From Fasciola hepatica (lineage: Eukaryota; Platyhelminthes; Trematoda; Plagiorchiida; Fasciolidae), in the NCBI GenBank assembly GCA_948099385.1, contig CANUEZ040000156.1, positions 9,608,501 through 9,672,500 on the forward strand: a DNA stretch of 64,000 bases, read 5' to 3'. A program made the translations under genes and the position numbers. This document shows positions 11,069 through 23,681 of this stretch, in pieces. The notes under the pieces were generated by a model, which saw only the letters and a list, made by a program, of their open reading frames with translations, did not search any database and was not told the origin of the DNA. Positions within the stretch are counted from its first letter, which is position 1, and every line of letters starts with the position of its first letter.

Positions 11069-11614
11069 TGTAGCATACTACTCTGTCTATATGGTACACT
11101 AAATGAATGTCAACAATATCTAAGACGACACCAGCAAACAAAGATGGGCGGAGGAGTGTGCGGTGATAAAAAGGCCAAAAGGGTATGTACATTAAGAAGT
11201 AAAATGAAACAATAGGTGTGACTCAAACTCACAGTTGTTCAGTGTTCTTGTGATCAGGAAATGAGCGTCGAAGAGCCAATATCCGCCAATGTCTTCAGTT
11301 CAGTTCGGTCTGACAGCCATCCGTTGGACAGAACAGGATGGTATTGAGCGAAGTGCCAAGAGACGCCGTTTGAAGCTTCTAAAATGTTTTGTTTCACACA
11401 GTTAGTTCCGACCGATATAATTCCAAGACACTCCAAGCCAGAATATGAGACCGTGCCAGAATTAAAGATTTATTTACAGCCCTTTTTGTTTTGCGCGGTG
11501 GTGATGTCCAAAAGGTGTGTGTGTTTTACATTAAAACGTCGGTACAACAAAGGAGTGTAGCACCAAGGGGCGTTGAAGATCATGGAAAAAGTCGGAAATG
11601 TACAGGTACCTACA
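11069..11614 (-). repeat. 3' LTR of the CsRn1-like element
   Basis: This 546-bp repeat matches 15835-16380. All positions compared are identical except two transitions at its 3' edge (11071 and 11075). In element orientation it starts TGTAGGTACC and ends GCTACA. It carries AATAAA on the minus strand (11468-11473), the likely polyadenylation signal. The 60-codon open frame inside it is present identically in the other LTR and is not a gene. Confidence 0.95.
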
Positions 11615-11834
11615 CAACTCCCCAGCCAGAGCGTTTGTTGTACAAACTAAACGCTCGATAGAAAAATAGAAAGAAGAAACGGTTAGCGAAAGAAAACGTC
11701 AACTAACAAAGTCTTGAAATCTGACAGGATGTCGAACGTTTCTGCCGGAACGGCGAGTTACCAGCGAAGGTTGTTGCTGTGGTGGTGCTGGCGGGTGTGG
11801 TGTAGTGTCTGGTGTGATGATAGAGTTTGGATCA

Positions 11835-14800
11835 TCAACAGGAATTTTTGGTGGTGTCTGTGGACGGTGATGGTGTCGGTGTTGCTGGTGATGGAGGTGT
11901 ATCAAAATACGCGGGTTTCAGTCTGTCAATGGAAACTGTGTCTTGCTTATCGGCTTTCTGAACCACGAAATATTTGTCTGTGCGACTAAGCACCTTAAAT
12001 GGACCGTCGTACGGTGGTGTGAGTGGTTTGCGAACAGCATCGTTACGAATAAAAACGAAAGGTGACGTATATAGATCATTATGTACAAAAACGTGTGTGG
12101 ATGACGAGCGAGTGGGTGTTGGACGTAGATGTGACATACGGTCTTTGAGTTGCTGGACAAATTGGGATGGGTTAGGACTGGCATCGGTGCTGGGTTGAAC
12201 ATACTCACCTGGAAGGCATATGGTGGTACCGAAAACGAGCTCAGCCGACGTGCTGTGGAGGTCGTCTTTGACTGATGACCGCAGACCCAAAAGAACTAGT
12301 GGCAGGTTGTCGCTCCAGTTATTGGGGTTTGGCTGTGATATCAGTGCTGCTTTGAGTTGACGGTGTAGGCGCTCTACCATGCCATTGGACGAAGGATGTT
12401 ATGCAGTTGTTGTGATGTGTTTACAGCCAAGCAGTTTAGTGAACTCACGGAACAAAGTCGACTGGAATTGGCTGCCACGGTCTGTGGTGACGGTAGACGG
12501 TACACCAAATGTAGCAATCCAGTGCTGGAGTAGTACTTTCGCAATGTTTTCTGCCGAGGTGTCGGAAATGGGTGCTGCCACCGGCCAGCGTGTGTAACGA
12601 TCAACAACGGTTAATAAGTGGGTATGTCCATTTGATGGTGGTAGTGGACCAACAAGATCGACGTGAATATGCGTGAAAAAGACGTCGGGAACGGTGAACG
12701 TACTGGGAGGAGAAAAAGTGTGGCGGTGGACTTTGTTTCTCTGACATTGTAAACACTGCTTAGTCCATAATGCAATGTCAGAATTCATATTGGGCCAAAC
12801 AAATCTGGCAGAAATGAGTTTGCGAGATGCACGGATACCAGGATGGGAACGAGAACGAAAATGATCGAAAACGATCTTCCTGTAGCAAGTTGGAACGATA
12901 GGACGAGGGTGACCTGTAGACCAGTCACATAGGACTGTGCCATCGGCTGAAGGTAGGGGAGAATCCTTGAGCTGGAGTGTGGAGGATGTGCGCAGTTAGA
13001 GCAAGGATGGATCATCACGCTGGAGGTTTGCCAGTTCCGTAAGATCGAACTTAGTCTGCACCGTGTTGATGTCAGGTCTGGATAATGCATCAGCCACGAC
13101 ATTATCAACTCCATGCACGCAGCGGATGTCTGTTGTGAACTGAGAAATATAATCCAAATAGCGGATATCTCTGGGTGAATGTCTGTCAGGCTTGGCATGA
13201 AGTGCGTGTTTCAGGGGTTTGTGGTCAGTGTGCACACGAAATTGTCGTCCTTCCAAAAGATGACGGAAATGACGGATGGACAAGTAAATGGCCAGAAGTT
13301 CACCAGAAAACGTGCTGTATTTTGTCTGTGCCACCTAGAGTTTTTGCGAGAAGAACGCTAAGTGCTGTAATTGGTTGTCCACTATTTGGTGAAGCACTGC
13401 ACCGACTGTAGTATTTGATGCATCAGTCGTTAGGACTAACTCAGTATTTGGATCCGAATGTGGATGGTGCAGCATGGTGGCATCCGCGAGAGCTTTTTGG
13501 GCTTCTGCGAAAGCTGTCTCGGCCTCGGGAGGGAAATCGATCGTCTTGACTTTGGACTTGAGAAGATCGGTCAAAGGTGAAACGGTGGTCGCACAATGGG
13601 GAACGAAGCGACGGTAGTAGTTCAAAATTCCCAAGAAACGTCGTAACTGTGTGATCGTTTTAGGTGCAGGAAATGAGAGGATGCTGCGTACCTTATCTGG
13701 GAGGGGTGTCAAACCGTTTTGATCGATATGGTGCCCGAGAAAGTCGAGGGACGGAACACCGAACACGCATTTACTAGGGTTCAGCTGAAGTCCGTATTGT
13801 TGGAAACGTTGAAAGAGTTGACGCAGATGAATTGCATGCTCTGATGGAGAGGCGCTGGCAATTAAGATGTCGTCAATGTGGCCAAACGCGAAGGGTAGAC
13901 CTTGAAGCACTTCATCGACGAATCGTTGGAACGTCTGAGCAGCGTTTCTCAATCCAAATGGCATGCGAATGAACTAGAACAGGCCAAAAGGCGTGGTGAT
14001 AGCTGTCTTGGGAATATCTTCTTCGGCAACGGGAATTTGGTGATATGCCTTTACGAGGTCAACCTTGGAAAAGATTTTCTTCCCAGAGAGATTCTGTGCA
14101 AAATCATGAATGTGTGGGATCGGGTACCTGTCGGGGACGGTGACGTTGTTGAGAGCACGGTAGTCTCCACAGGGTCTCCAATCACCAGATGATTTTGGAA
14201 CCATGTGCAAAGGCGAGGCCCATGGGCTTGAAGACGGTCGAATGATGCCAAGATTCATCAATTGTTCGAATTCAAGGCGTGCGATACGGAGTTTGTCGGC
14301 GTTGAGTCGTCGTGGTTGAAAATGGACAGGTTGGTCTTTTGTAGCGATGTGGTGCTGCACAGCATGAGAGACTGGGTCGGTGAACTGACACGGTTTAGTG
14401 AGGAATGGAAACTCCTTCAAAATGTCAGAAAACGGCGATTGCGGGATCGCCAGCCGAATACCCAGGGAGTTGGTGCATTTACCAATGCCGACTGTATGAA
14501 GCTTGGTTGTGGTGTCTACCAGCTTGCGATTTTTGAGGTCCACTGTTAGGCCAAAGTGTGAGAGGAAATCCGCGCCAATAATGGGAGTCTGAACATCTGC
14601 TTGGATGAAAACCCATTAAAAAGAGCGTCGGATGCCTAAATCAAGAGTGATGGACCGTTGGCCGGATGTCGCAATAATTGTTGTGTTTGCTGCTTGCAGT
14701 GTAAAGTGAGATGGTTTGAGGCTGTGATGTTTGGGTGGGGGGATTACACTGATCTCGGCGCCGGTATCAATGAGGAATCGAAGACCGCTGGATCGGTCAA

Positions 14801-14903
14801 CGATATAAAATAGGCGACTTTCATGTGAAGGGACAGCCTTATTCGTCGCCGTTACTGGCTGGCCTGGTCGTTTGACTGTGGGGTGTAAGTGCGGAATGAA
14901 CAT
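11835..14903 (-). pseudogene. CsRn1-like Pol (PR-RT-RH-IN), one frame with five nonsense codons
   Basis: All pieces lie in the same minus-strand frame. Protease: FLIDTGAEISVIPP. Reverse transcriptase: [35 protein letters not shown] and GHIDDILIAS. RNase H: FHVHTDHKPL-like (here RVHTDHKPLKHAL) and VVADALSRPD. Integrase: an H-H-C-C zinc region (SHPGIRASR to CLQCQRNK), catalytic HVDLVGP and TDRGSQF, GMVERLHRQ with the final E, and a GPF module (YDGPFKVL). In-frame stops lie at 14616-14618, 13974-13976, 13335-13337, 12996-12998 and 12399-12401. The frame itself is kept throughout, so the damage is point mutation rather than deletion. The RT active site reads H-I-D-D rather than the usual Y-x-D-D. 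Confidence 0.92.
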
Positions 14904-15756
14904 GGAGGATCACAGCGGCGTTCTTTGGAGCCGAATGTGCGGTGGTACCAACACCAGGTTTGTAATCGGCGGTTTCTGGACCGTGATCTAGGTCGATGAG
15001 GTACTTCGGTGGACACAGATCGATGATTAGTAAATGCGTTGCACATTGCACTGACCTGATTGCACAACATGCGAACGGTTTCTTTTAGGTCCGTAATGTC
15101 CTTATCGATATGCGAGTGATGGGATGGGGAATCAGGACTGCGAGAAACGTCGCCACGGCGATCTGGGGCAGGAACTGGTATTGTCGTAGGGGATTCGTGC
15201 TTCGGAGTGGTTTCGGCGGGTGATGTCATGTGAACGCAAGGTCTACCAGCCGGGTAGCATTCCATTATTCTGTCGGCGTGCTGTGCAACTTTGTCAAGAG
15301 GAGTAGTGGGCTCCAGCACTGACAGGACCTGCTGCATCGGGAGAGGTAGTTTATCAACCCATAGCTCTCTGAAAATGGCGTCGTCCATTTGCCGTCCAGC
15401 CAGTAGCGACTACATGTGGCGCATAAGCTGCGACGGAGTTTGGTCTGCGAGCTCCACCGACCTGAACATTTCACGGAGCATTTTCCGGCTGATTTTCCGG
15501 TACGCTGAATGACTGCTTCCTTAAGCTTCGTGTAAGGAGCTTCTGGTGGAATGGGATCGAGGAGATCTTCCACGTCAACGGCGATGTCAAAGGGAAGTGC
15601 TTGGACAACGTGAGAGTATTTCACGCGCTCGCTGGCTATACGTCGAGTGGCAAATACGGCTTCTATTTGTCGAAACCACACTCGAGGGTCGGTCGGGGCA
15701 AAAACGGGCAGTTTCAGAGCAACCGCATGGATGTCAATAGATTCGCTGTCAGACAT
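14852..15756 (-). pseudogene. CsRn1-like Gag, frameshifted
   Basis: The frame starts at the ATG at 15756 (MSDSESIDIHAVALKLPVF) and reads a Gag N-terminus (PRVWFRQIEAVFATRRIASE). The frame is lost near 15485, where the homologous reading jumps to another frame. A TAG follows at 15410-15412, and the rest continues from FRELWVDKLPLP to 14852. The C-terminal part contains CWYHRTFGSKERRCDPPC. This is a C-x2-H-x9-C-x3-C knuckle rather than the usual CCHC, and is the feature that points to the CsRn1 lineage. The frame overlaps the Pol frame by about 50 bp, so Pol is reached either by a frameshift or through a further indel near 14905. Confidence 0.85.
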
Positions 15757-15834
15757 GGTGAATCGTGTGGAACTTGGATCAAAAGAATGAAGCTAGTGTC
15801 AAATGATGGAAAAACAACCTGGGCTCACCGATTT

Positions 15835-16380
15835 TGCAGCGTACTACTCTGTCTATATGGTACACTAAATGAATGTCAACAATATCTAAGACGACACCAG
15901 CAAACAAAGATGGGCGGAGGAGTGTGCGGTGATAAAAAGGCCAAAAGGGTATGTACATTAAGAAGTAAAATGAAACAATAGGTGTGACTCAAACTCACAG
16001 TTGTTCAGTGTTCTTGTGATCAGGAAATGAGCGTCGAAGAGCCAATATCCGCCAATGTCTTCAGTTCAGTTCGGTCTGACAGCCATCCGTTGGACAGAAC
16101 AGGATGGTATTGAGCGAAGTGCCAAGAGACGCCGTTTGAAGCTTCTAAAATGTTTTGTTTCACACAGTTAGTTCCGACCGATATAATTCCAAGACACTCC
16201 AAGCCAGAATATGAGACCGTGCCAGAATTAAAGATTTATTTACAGCCCTTTTTGTTTTGCGCGGTGGTGATGTCCAAAAGGTGTGTGTGTTTTACATTAA
16301 AACGTCGGTACAACAAAGGAGTGTAGCACCAAGGGGCGTTGAAGATCATGGAAAAAGTCGGAAATGTACAGGTACCTACA
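15835..16380 (-). repeat. 5' LTR of the CsRn1-like element
   Basis: This is the partner of the LTR at 11069-11614. In element orientation it starts TGTAGG at 16380 and ends GCTGCA at 15835. Promoter and polyadenylation functions are expected for an LTR. The near-perfect identity of the pair indicates a recent insertion or recent gene conversion. Confidence 0.95.
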
Positions 16381-16384
16381 AGCC

Positions 16385-18660
16385 TCGAGGTAAAGCTAGC
16401 CCTCATCGGAGCAGAACCCAAGGTAAAACAAGATGGCTCCACAATTCACAGTACGAAGCATGAGTTGAAATATACATGTACATGACGGTCTTACACTCAA
16501 TGACGAGGTTTAACAGCTACACTGCCAAAAAGCAGTGAAAATGAGGGCGAAATTTGTGCAGGAGTAACAGTTGACCGAAAAAGAATAAACAAGTACCTCC
16601 CATGTGGTCCAATCAAATAAAACTCTGAAAGCCTAGTCGGGCCCGAAAGTCTAGCTCACGAGCGTAGAAGCCAAATGTCAAAGCAAATGAACAGAATGTC
16701 CACGATTTTTCGAAGCGAGCGAGAAAACGAAACCAAATCGTAATGAAACGAAAATGTCTTGAGTCGATGCGAAACAATGCCACACCAAATGTCCGCAAAG
16801 TTGTCTCAGTAAGAGAGCACGACCACGGAAGGCAAAAATAAACGTAACAGGCTTACACTGAGTGGCAGCCACAAAACATTATCAGCACGAATAAAGTTGG
16901 AAAAAGCGACCCGAAATCCGTCAGGAAGTATATACAGGTAAGCAGATGAAGAATTTTGAACCAGTATGAATGCTTCAAACAGAAACACGAGGGAAGCAAG
17001 CGGTGGTGACTGCGAAGTAATTTACGGACAACGAGTTTGCTGAAGGCGAATACCGAAAGTGTGTCAAGTGAGGGTTCCACGGAAACCTTGAATTAGTTGG
17101 GCTGGAGAAACGCGCAATCGGAGTTAAATGATGCATCTAAAACCAAGCGTTAGAAGAGATCAGAGAAAATTCGTCGAGAAAGATGATGGGAAAATATTTA
17201 TTTCCTCTCCACAGTTGAGGTCTTTACGGGTGATCTGCCCTGCTAAAATGCGCTTTAGAAAGAGAGAATAAAGTTGCTCGTCTGAAAGTGGCATTACCCT
17301 GCGCGTTTGGTGATACGCTCTAAGGTATCGCCAGGGGTACTGGTGAGACTCATCGGCCTGCAGCTAGGGGTGAAGCCCCGGTTGTTGTTTTTTGAATCTT
17401 GGGGCAGTCTACGGCTCGCTTCCAGGAGCTTGGGAAAGTGCTGCAGTCTATGAAACGTTAAAATAATGCCAGGAATGCAGTAAGTCAATTCTCGAAAATC
17501 GATCAGCGCGTAGCCAATTCAAGCGAATCTCAAAACCAGAACCAGATTGATTTGTAGTTTCTACGGTACCAAATTGAAATTCTCAAAAGGTACAAGTACA
17601 TACAAACCTGAAGTATGCAGCCACATAGACTCCATAGTAAAACCCAAATGTTCAAAGCCCCTTGGCTCAAACAAGACAGTCAAAAACGGTTCAAGACCAA
17701 ATTCAAATGACCCACGTGGATGAACAAACGTACGAAAGTGTGGTGTATGGACGAGGTTTTCAAAGTAATGTCAAATATAATCAGATTTACAAGGCATGTA
17801 GGACACTTGGAAGAATTTTAAGTATTTTGTTCTTTACATATGCTCAGGCTGGAATATCTGCACATTCTTTCAGCATCCTGGGGTGCATGCCGTCCGGGTC
17901 CACTATGCTATACAGATTAGCATGTTTGACATGTGATTCAAAGTCCCGGACCGCGAGATGGATGCAACCCATGTTTCCCTTCCCAGCTCTCGCAGGAAGA
18001 ATACAACAAGCTGACGTAAGCGGTCACGACAGTGTAAGGTTTCTCTGCGAAAATCGCCATCGCTTGCTCTGGATGGGATAACGAACCTGTGGTATTTCAG
18101 AAATAAACGTGAGTCTATGGAGGTGACAATGACGGAATGACAATGACAGTGACTTTCGGGCGAAACAATAAAAGTGCAGCATTGGGAGCCAAGGAGACTC
18201 GCCGACAGCTCACTGACTTTGGAGTAAGACCGGTATCGACTACTTCCGTCCATGCAAATTGAAGTGAACTGAACTGAGCGGCCTGGCTCAGTTCAGGAAG
18301 ACTGCCAGACAGCATAAACGATTTGGTATTCCGCATGTGGCGAATATGCTTATAAAAATGGGGTTGTAGCAGTGGGTCCGTGCGTTTTCACCTCTTTCAG
18401 ATGTTCATGGATTTTCGACGTGCTCACATCTTACAAAACGAAACTTATACCAGATAAAAGTAGACCTCTACCTTAGTCTAGCTCAGTAATTCCTTGCCCA
18501 AAAAGTGGGTGGATTCAGGAATGGCTAGCTGACTTCCCCACAGGTAGAACCTCTTCCTTTAAAATGAGTGTCAGGCACTCTTGATTGGAAAAAGTAAACC
18601 GGCCGAGTAACACAGGTTTCCGTACGAGGCCCAACACTGCCCCTTTAGTATATTTGTGAT
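16385..18660. other. no gene recognised
   Basis: AT-rich sequence with only short frames. A GAACTGAACTGAGC motif near 18266 recurs near 19734, 27530 and 40545 at LINE 3' ends, so part of 18250-18350 may be LINE tail. No exon or RNA gene was recognised. Confidence 0.4.
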
Positions 18661-19490
18661 TTGGCCTCAGTCCTACAATCACCAAGCTTCTTTCTTGCAG
18701 ATGACGTGATGTTAGTGGGACCTCAGGGACGAGAGGATCGGAGCAGATACCTGGCTGTCGTTCTTGATTGGGCACGGAAGTGGGACTTGCCTCTCGGTGA
18801 TGGAAAAAGCCTGTTGTTGTCACGGGCATCGAGAAGCCTGGCAGTTGCACATGACCAAGGCCCACTTAACGCAAGGGCAATAAACACGGTTAATGACCTT
18901 GGGGTTTCGGTGACTTCTGATCTTAAGAGGTCGGATCAGTGTTCAGCAACTGCAAAAGAGGCACGCAGTGAGCTCTTGAGATTGATCAGCTCTTTTGTGC
19001 AGACAACTGAAAACTTTCACGCCATCGCACATGTCTATAGTCACATCACTTTTAGAGGACTGTGTTCAGGCAAGGTCTAGCTTCTACAAAATAGATGACG
19101 CCTGTTTTGAGAAATTATAACGTCTCGCGGCGCTCATGGTTGAGGGTCAGGGGGGCAAGACTTGTGGGCAGACTCTAGGACCTAGGACTTTTGCCTGTGT
19201 AGAAGAAGAGACTACAAGGGAACCTCATAGAGATATCTAAGACAGCCAAGGGCTTTTCTTGGCCTAGGCCGGAGAGTCTATCCCATAAAGCGCCAACCCC
19301 CCGCACAAAGCGTCACGAGAAAAAGCTGACAAAAGTTCGACCTAGGATGATAACTAGATCTCACTTCTTCAGCAGTAGGGTGGTTAACTACTGAACTAGA
19401 CTGCTAGAAGAGGCAATGGGACTCAGGACCGTCCAGGCATTCTAGGGGGCCCTAGAAAACTGGTGGAATGAGTTTTGAGCATGTTGCTAG
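18661..19490 (+). pseudogene. CR1-like LINE, 3' end fragment (end of RT and C-terminal domain)
   Basis: The open part (18661-19080) starts just before the active-site block FLADDVMLVGPQGREDRS. It continues with VVLDWARKWDLPLGDGKS, TVNDLGVSVTSDLK and CSATAKEARSELLRLIS, typical of the C-terminal half of CR1-clade reverse transcriptases. After a stop at 19078-19080 the homology continues with frame changes and stops. It includes ALMVEGQGGKTCGQTLG, a RLQGNLIEISK block, HEKKLTKVRPR and SHFFSSRVV, and ends at about 19477 (ENWWNEF). This is a 5'-truncated, inactive copy. Confidence 0.85.
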
Positions 19491-22220
19491 ACGGAAGGAT
19501 GGGACGTGTCTAATTATTGAAGGTTTCAATTTCTTGCATGATAACTTATTGAAAGCTCGCGATGCATACTTTCCAGCAATTGATGTTCGATGGGGTTTTA
19601 CGTTTCTTTTCTATTTTTAACGGGGATTAGACGAAATAAAGTGCGCAGTGGTGGGTGCCTAACTAGTGTGAATATCACCGAAAGGATTCTGGAAGTCCGA
19701 TTGGCCGTGGTCGCAATCTTTCCTGTTCAACCTGAACTGAACTGAGCCGGGCCGGTGAGGCACTGTCCTTAGTGAGAAACTAGTTAACGTCATCTTCATT
19801 TTGTTTTTGGCGTCCGCCTCCGCCTCCCCGCCCCCTTTACTCTCGTTTCAGTTCGCTGAATCCGACAGACTATCAAAGATTTCACCAAGGAAGGGGAAAA
19901 TCGGACTCATGGCCTGAAATCCGTGTAGAGTTCCAAGATTTGAAGACTACACACTGACCATCCTTTAAATGTTCCGTTTCGTTTGGCGGCAACAGTACTG
20001 AGGCGCCTCGCGTTGCTGGTGTTATCGTGATGACTATTCCGGTTGAGCAGATCGGTAGTGAATGTCAAAGGATTCCGGTTGGTTAATTTTTGTAAATTAA
20101 TCGTGATTCACTGTTCAGGCTACTTTGGTCAAAATCGAAAAATCAGTCGGTCTAATACAGTACGACCCGAAGTGAGTTGTCCCTCGGTAATTGCACCCAC
20201 GTTTTAATACAGGCTGCTGTCATTTCTTCCCAGTGTTATCGGTTCACAATGTCTTATCCTGTCGTAGTTGGGTGCCAAGTGTGTGTATCTTTTCCTGCGG
20301 CAGATTACCCCGGTTGCATCGGGCGTTGTAATCAGCTGCATTGTTACATTAATGGGATTACTGTAAGAGAGGTCGTCAGACAGATTTCCTCCATTGTCTA
20401 ATGTGAGGATATTGATATCACTCCCCGATGGAAGTAATGCAGATAGCCGCACGTCGGAAGGAGTGCCATAAATCGAGTCGACTCGATTCACATGTATTTC
20501 TCGTATCATCCGCGCGAGCCTAGAGAGAACCAACGGACTTAAGGGTCGAGGTTCCACCTTCAACGTCGGCTGTTTGTCACGCTGCCATGTCTCCACCCAA
20601 TGGCGTCTGAGGTTGGTCGTGCTGCTTGCAGGAGTCTTGCTTTGGAAAGGCAAAGTTGGATAGTCAGACGATCATCAATCTGCTGTGCTATGATTACTGG
20701 GACGGATGCTGCGTTCGTTTTTCTGTTGCACCACGTGAGGATCTCTATTGCTCCAGGTGCCAGAAACGATACAACTTCGGCACGGGCCTCCGTATCTTGT
20801 GATCTGGCCTGACCCATTTTTGATGGACCCAAGTAGCACGCCCAGGGGGCCCCACGGAGCAAGCCTGGGGCTAGCCCCAAGCGTCCTATTTAACAACTTG
20901 AAACAGCGTAACCAGCGCTCAAATGGACCAGTCTAAGGATTTTGAAAACGCTAACCTACCCTTGTAACACAGCCCGTTCGTTCTTTAAAAGCCATTTTCG
21001 TCAGGTAGAAAATGAATTGATACAAATGAAATCGACGACCGGCGTAATGTACACTGTCGATTGGGCATTTTATTTCAGCGTACTGACTTGGACAAACTCT
21101 GATGTCCTTAAATACCAAGTTGCGGATAGTTCCATTTCGTGCGCTTAAAATGGAGACAATTATTAAGAGATCGTGGTTTTGGAAATAAAAGTGGGCAAGG
21201 AAAATGTAATTTGAGGAGAACCACAGAAATTGGCAAAGCATATCACGTTTTTCACATGATTGGCAAAGACCGCTTAGAAACCGTTCGGAAATCGCTCAAA
21301 AGCAGCTCGAGCTGTTCGATCAAAGACCGATCAGTGCAGTTGCGCAAACCGCTAAAAATCCAGTCGGTTCTGTAACAGAGAGAGACTTCTGATTTCACGG
21401 TTTGCTTATGCATCTGACATTGCACAACTCACGGTATCCGAGTGAACTTAATGGTGAAAAATGAAAGCGACTTTTTAAAAACGAATAACTCGTTTGCATT
21501 AGCTGCAGCGGCAGTGTATTCAGTCTTTTAACACTCCATCGGTAGCAAATTAGGTTCATACAATCATGGTCCCGGTTATTTTCCAGAGCAAAGTTTTCTT
21601 TTTTACATTGAACAAGGACTTGTGGCAACCTGCTAGTTCAAGACGTTTTAGCTGGGTAAATCGCTTCTCGAAAATTCTAGTTCCTTGGTTTTTCTTTCCT
21701 ACCCAATACGTTGTTCAGACTCTTAGTGTTCCGCCTCACATTATTATTGCTTACCGATCACACTGTCATTAATATTTGCTATTTTCCGCCGCTCCAACGG
21801 TATTTTTCCGACCATGCGCTTACGCTGCGCAGTAGAAGCACGTGACGCACAGACCGTCCCTGATAATGATCTGAATTATTCACTTTGAAACCATTTTATA
21901 TGTTAAGGGTATCGCAGCCAACCAAGGGTCGAAGTGAGGGACTTGTGGCGGCGAAATCGTAGCCGGGAAACCCTGTGACCACTGCTGGTTGTGATAACCG
22001 TTTGACCATCACTAAGGTTCAAGTTCAGCCGTCATGTTTCTCGTAATTACAAGCTCCTGTTATATAGTCCAACTCTAGATGTTGTGTGAAACATGAGTCT
22101 TGCGTTTCTGTTCTGTTACCCCTCTTACTCTTTCAAATGCTTGACCTACGAATGAAGGCTCGTCATCTGATCCAGGTAGTTCTACGTCACCTGCGGTAGC
22201 TCGGTCATATTTTGTGCATG
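19491..22220. other. no gene recognised; one unexplained minus-strand frame
   Basis: The longest frame is on the minus strand at 20204-20653 (149 codons), and the same frame is also open at 20675-20896 with one stop between. No motif is recognised. The rest shows only short frames. Confidence 0.4.
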
Positions 22221-22224
22221 TTTG

Positions 22225-22325
22225 CTCATTGTTCGCCACTCCGTGCTCTTTGCGTTTCTTGAGCATGACTGGAAAAAGCGGATTGGCATTTGTATCATGA
22301 CTCGGCATAGAGTTACTGTCCTATG
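22225..22325 (+). pseudogene. short LINE 3' fragment
   Basis: The stretch 'catgactggaaaaagcggattgg' and its flanks match the corresponding part of the LINE fragment at about 36741-36765 ('catgactgggagaagcggattgg'). In that family this encodes the conserved block before the C-terminal end. Only about 100 bp can be aligned by eye. Confidence 0.5.
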
Positions 22326-23079
22326 GCGGTCACACTCAACTTTTCAGTTATCACTAGCTGCGACGTTTGTCGCCAGTTGCAGTACTGGCCGCTCTTCTAA
22401 TATCACATCTAGACCAGTTGATTAGAAGTCTGGCAAGTTACTGTTAGTGGCGATCAGTAGTCGCGTAAGCAGTCAACGGTCGTGGGTCCGAGCTCCGTTG
22501 CACGGAGCTCTAAGATGACCAGGGTTGTCCATTGATCCGATTCATTCAGTCACCGTTGACAACTCCGAGCAAACTAGTCTAGGAATCTGCCTATTAGCCC
22601 TCAAAAGTTCTGAGCTGTAGGTTATACAAAAAACAACGCTCCGAGAAATTTTAAACTAATGTACTAGTTTACGAAAATGGCGTTTCCTCTGGGTTAAACA
22701 ATTATGCTTACTAAGCCGTGCTTTTGAAGTACCTAATGAATTTGTTTTTCATTGATTTTTTCAGTGCTCTCAAGCAGTGCTTGGTATAGAATGGATCGAA
22801 GTTGTGTACAATCCCCTCAGCCTTAGGTTTGAACGCACACTTAGTTTCCGTGGTCTATTGCTTTTCTCGATTTCCGTTGTGTGTATTCTCTATCCACCAA
22901 TTTCTCTTTGTGCCTCTTCTACACAGCCTTGTTGAGAAGTGGGAGGAATAATAAATGCACGGCGGTGGTTGTGGGCAAGGTGCTAAGGTTGCCCAGATGG
23001 GTTGTAACTTGAACAATCTTTGGATTATGCTGGTTGCGATGTCGACCATGTCTCCAGATACATGCACTGGCGTATTCAA

Positions 23080-23285
23080 ATCTCCGAAATCACCAGCTAC
23101 TTTGATGGTAGACAGTAATCGACTGTCGTCCAGATCGTTATCACACCTGGCCTATTGGGACCTTATGTGGTTCTTCGCCACTCCAAATCTTGGTCTGGCT
23201 GCCGGTTATCTCCAGCAGCGCAGTGGTCCTTCGTGGATATGAAGTAAAACCCCTTCCACTGCACTTATGCGCAGGCATACAAATG
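23080..23285 (+). repeat. SINE copy 1 (body, head missing)
   Basis: It matches the family body: 'gacagtaatcgactgtcgtccagatcgtta', then 'gggaccttatgtggtt', 'gccggttatct', 'gcgcagtggt', 'ccttccactgcactta' and 'gcgcaggcat'. The tRNA-like head seen in other copies is not recognisable upstream. Confidence 0.75.
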
Positions 23286-23681
23286 GAAAATGTGATAAAA
23301 GTGCAAATTTTGTGGTATGAATGGAACCATGTACGGAGAACGGCAACACGCGATCGATAACAGAAGCCTTGATGAAGTGAAGATTTAATTTACTTATGAG
23401 GAGCCGTAGCTGAAGCGTGAGAATAGAAAAATTACAGAATACCGATGATTAAGAAAACAAAAAATGGACAGAAGCACTTGTAGCGGATTTTCAATCACCG
23501 CCGCCTAACATCCTTGAATCCCGCACACTGTTAGCCGGTATTCTATGACTACCATATCTAAGGTAACGCGTTGAAACTTTGCTGTTTTGGGTAACGTTAG
23601 TGGTAGATAACAATCCGCTTATAGAAACGTTTGCTGTTCTCCAGTCAGGCGTAATTGTTATTTATCCATGATACCTAATGA

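Larger units (their letters stand above)
11065..16384 (-). mobile_element. CsRn1-like Ty3/Gypsy retrotransposon, complete structure with LTRs and target duplication
   Basis: The element runs on the minus strand from 16380 to 11069. Both LTRs begin TGTAG and end in CA. The flanking 4-bp sequences are both AGCC (11065-11068 and 16381-16384), a target site duplication. Inside are Gag and a single-frame Pol with protease, reverse transcriptase, RNase H and integrase in Gypsy order. After the 5' LTR comes a GGTGAGCCCAGG stretch (about 15818-15829). It resembles the tRNA-Trp type primer-binding site reported for CsRn1 elements, but the match is imperfect. A purine-rich GGGGAGTTG stretch, a likely polypurine tract, abuts the 3' LTR. 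The coding region is heavily damaged, although the LTRs are almost identical. Confidence 0.93.

Noticed and set aside
11254..11436. 60-codon open frame repeated at 16020-16202
   Set aside because: It lies inside both LTRs of the Gypsy element and is duplicated with them; not a gene.
18661..19080. Host gene exon of 139 codons
   Set aside because: The ADD active-site block and downstream motifs identify it as a CR1-like LINE.
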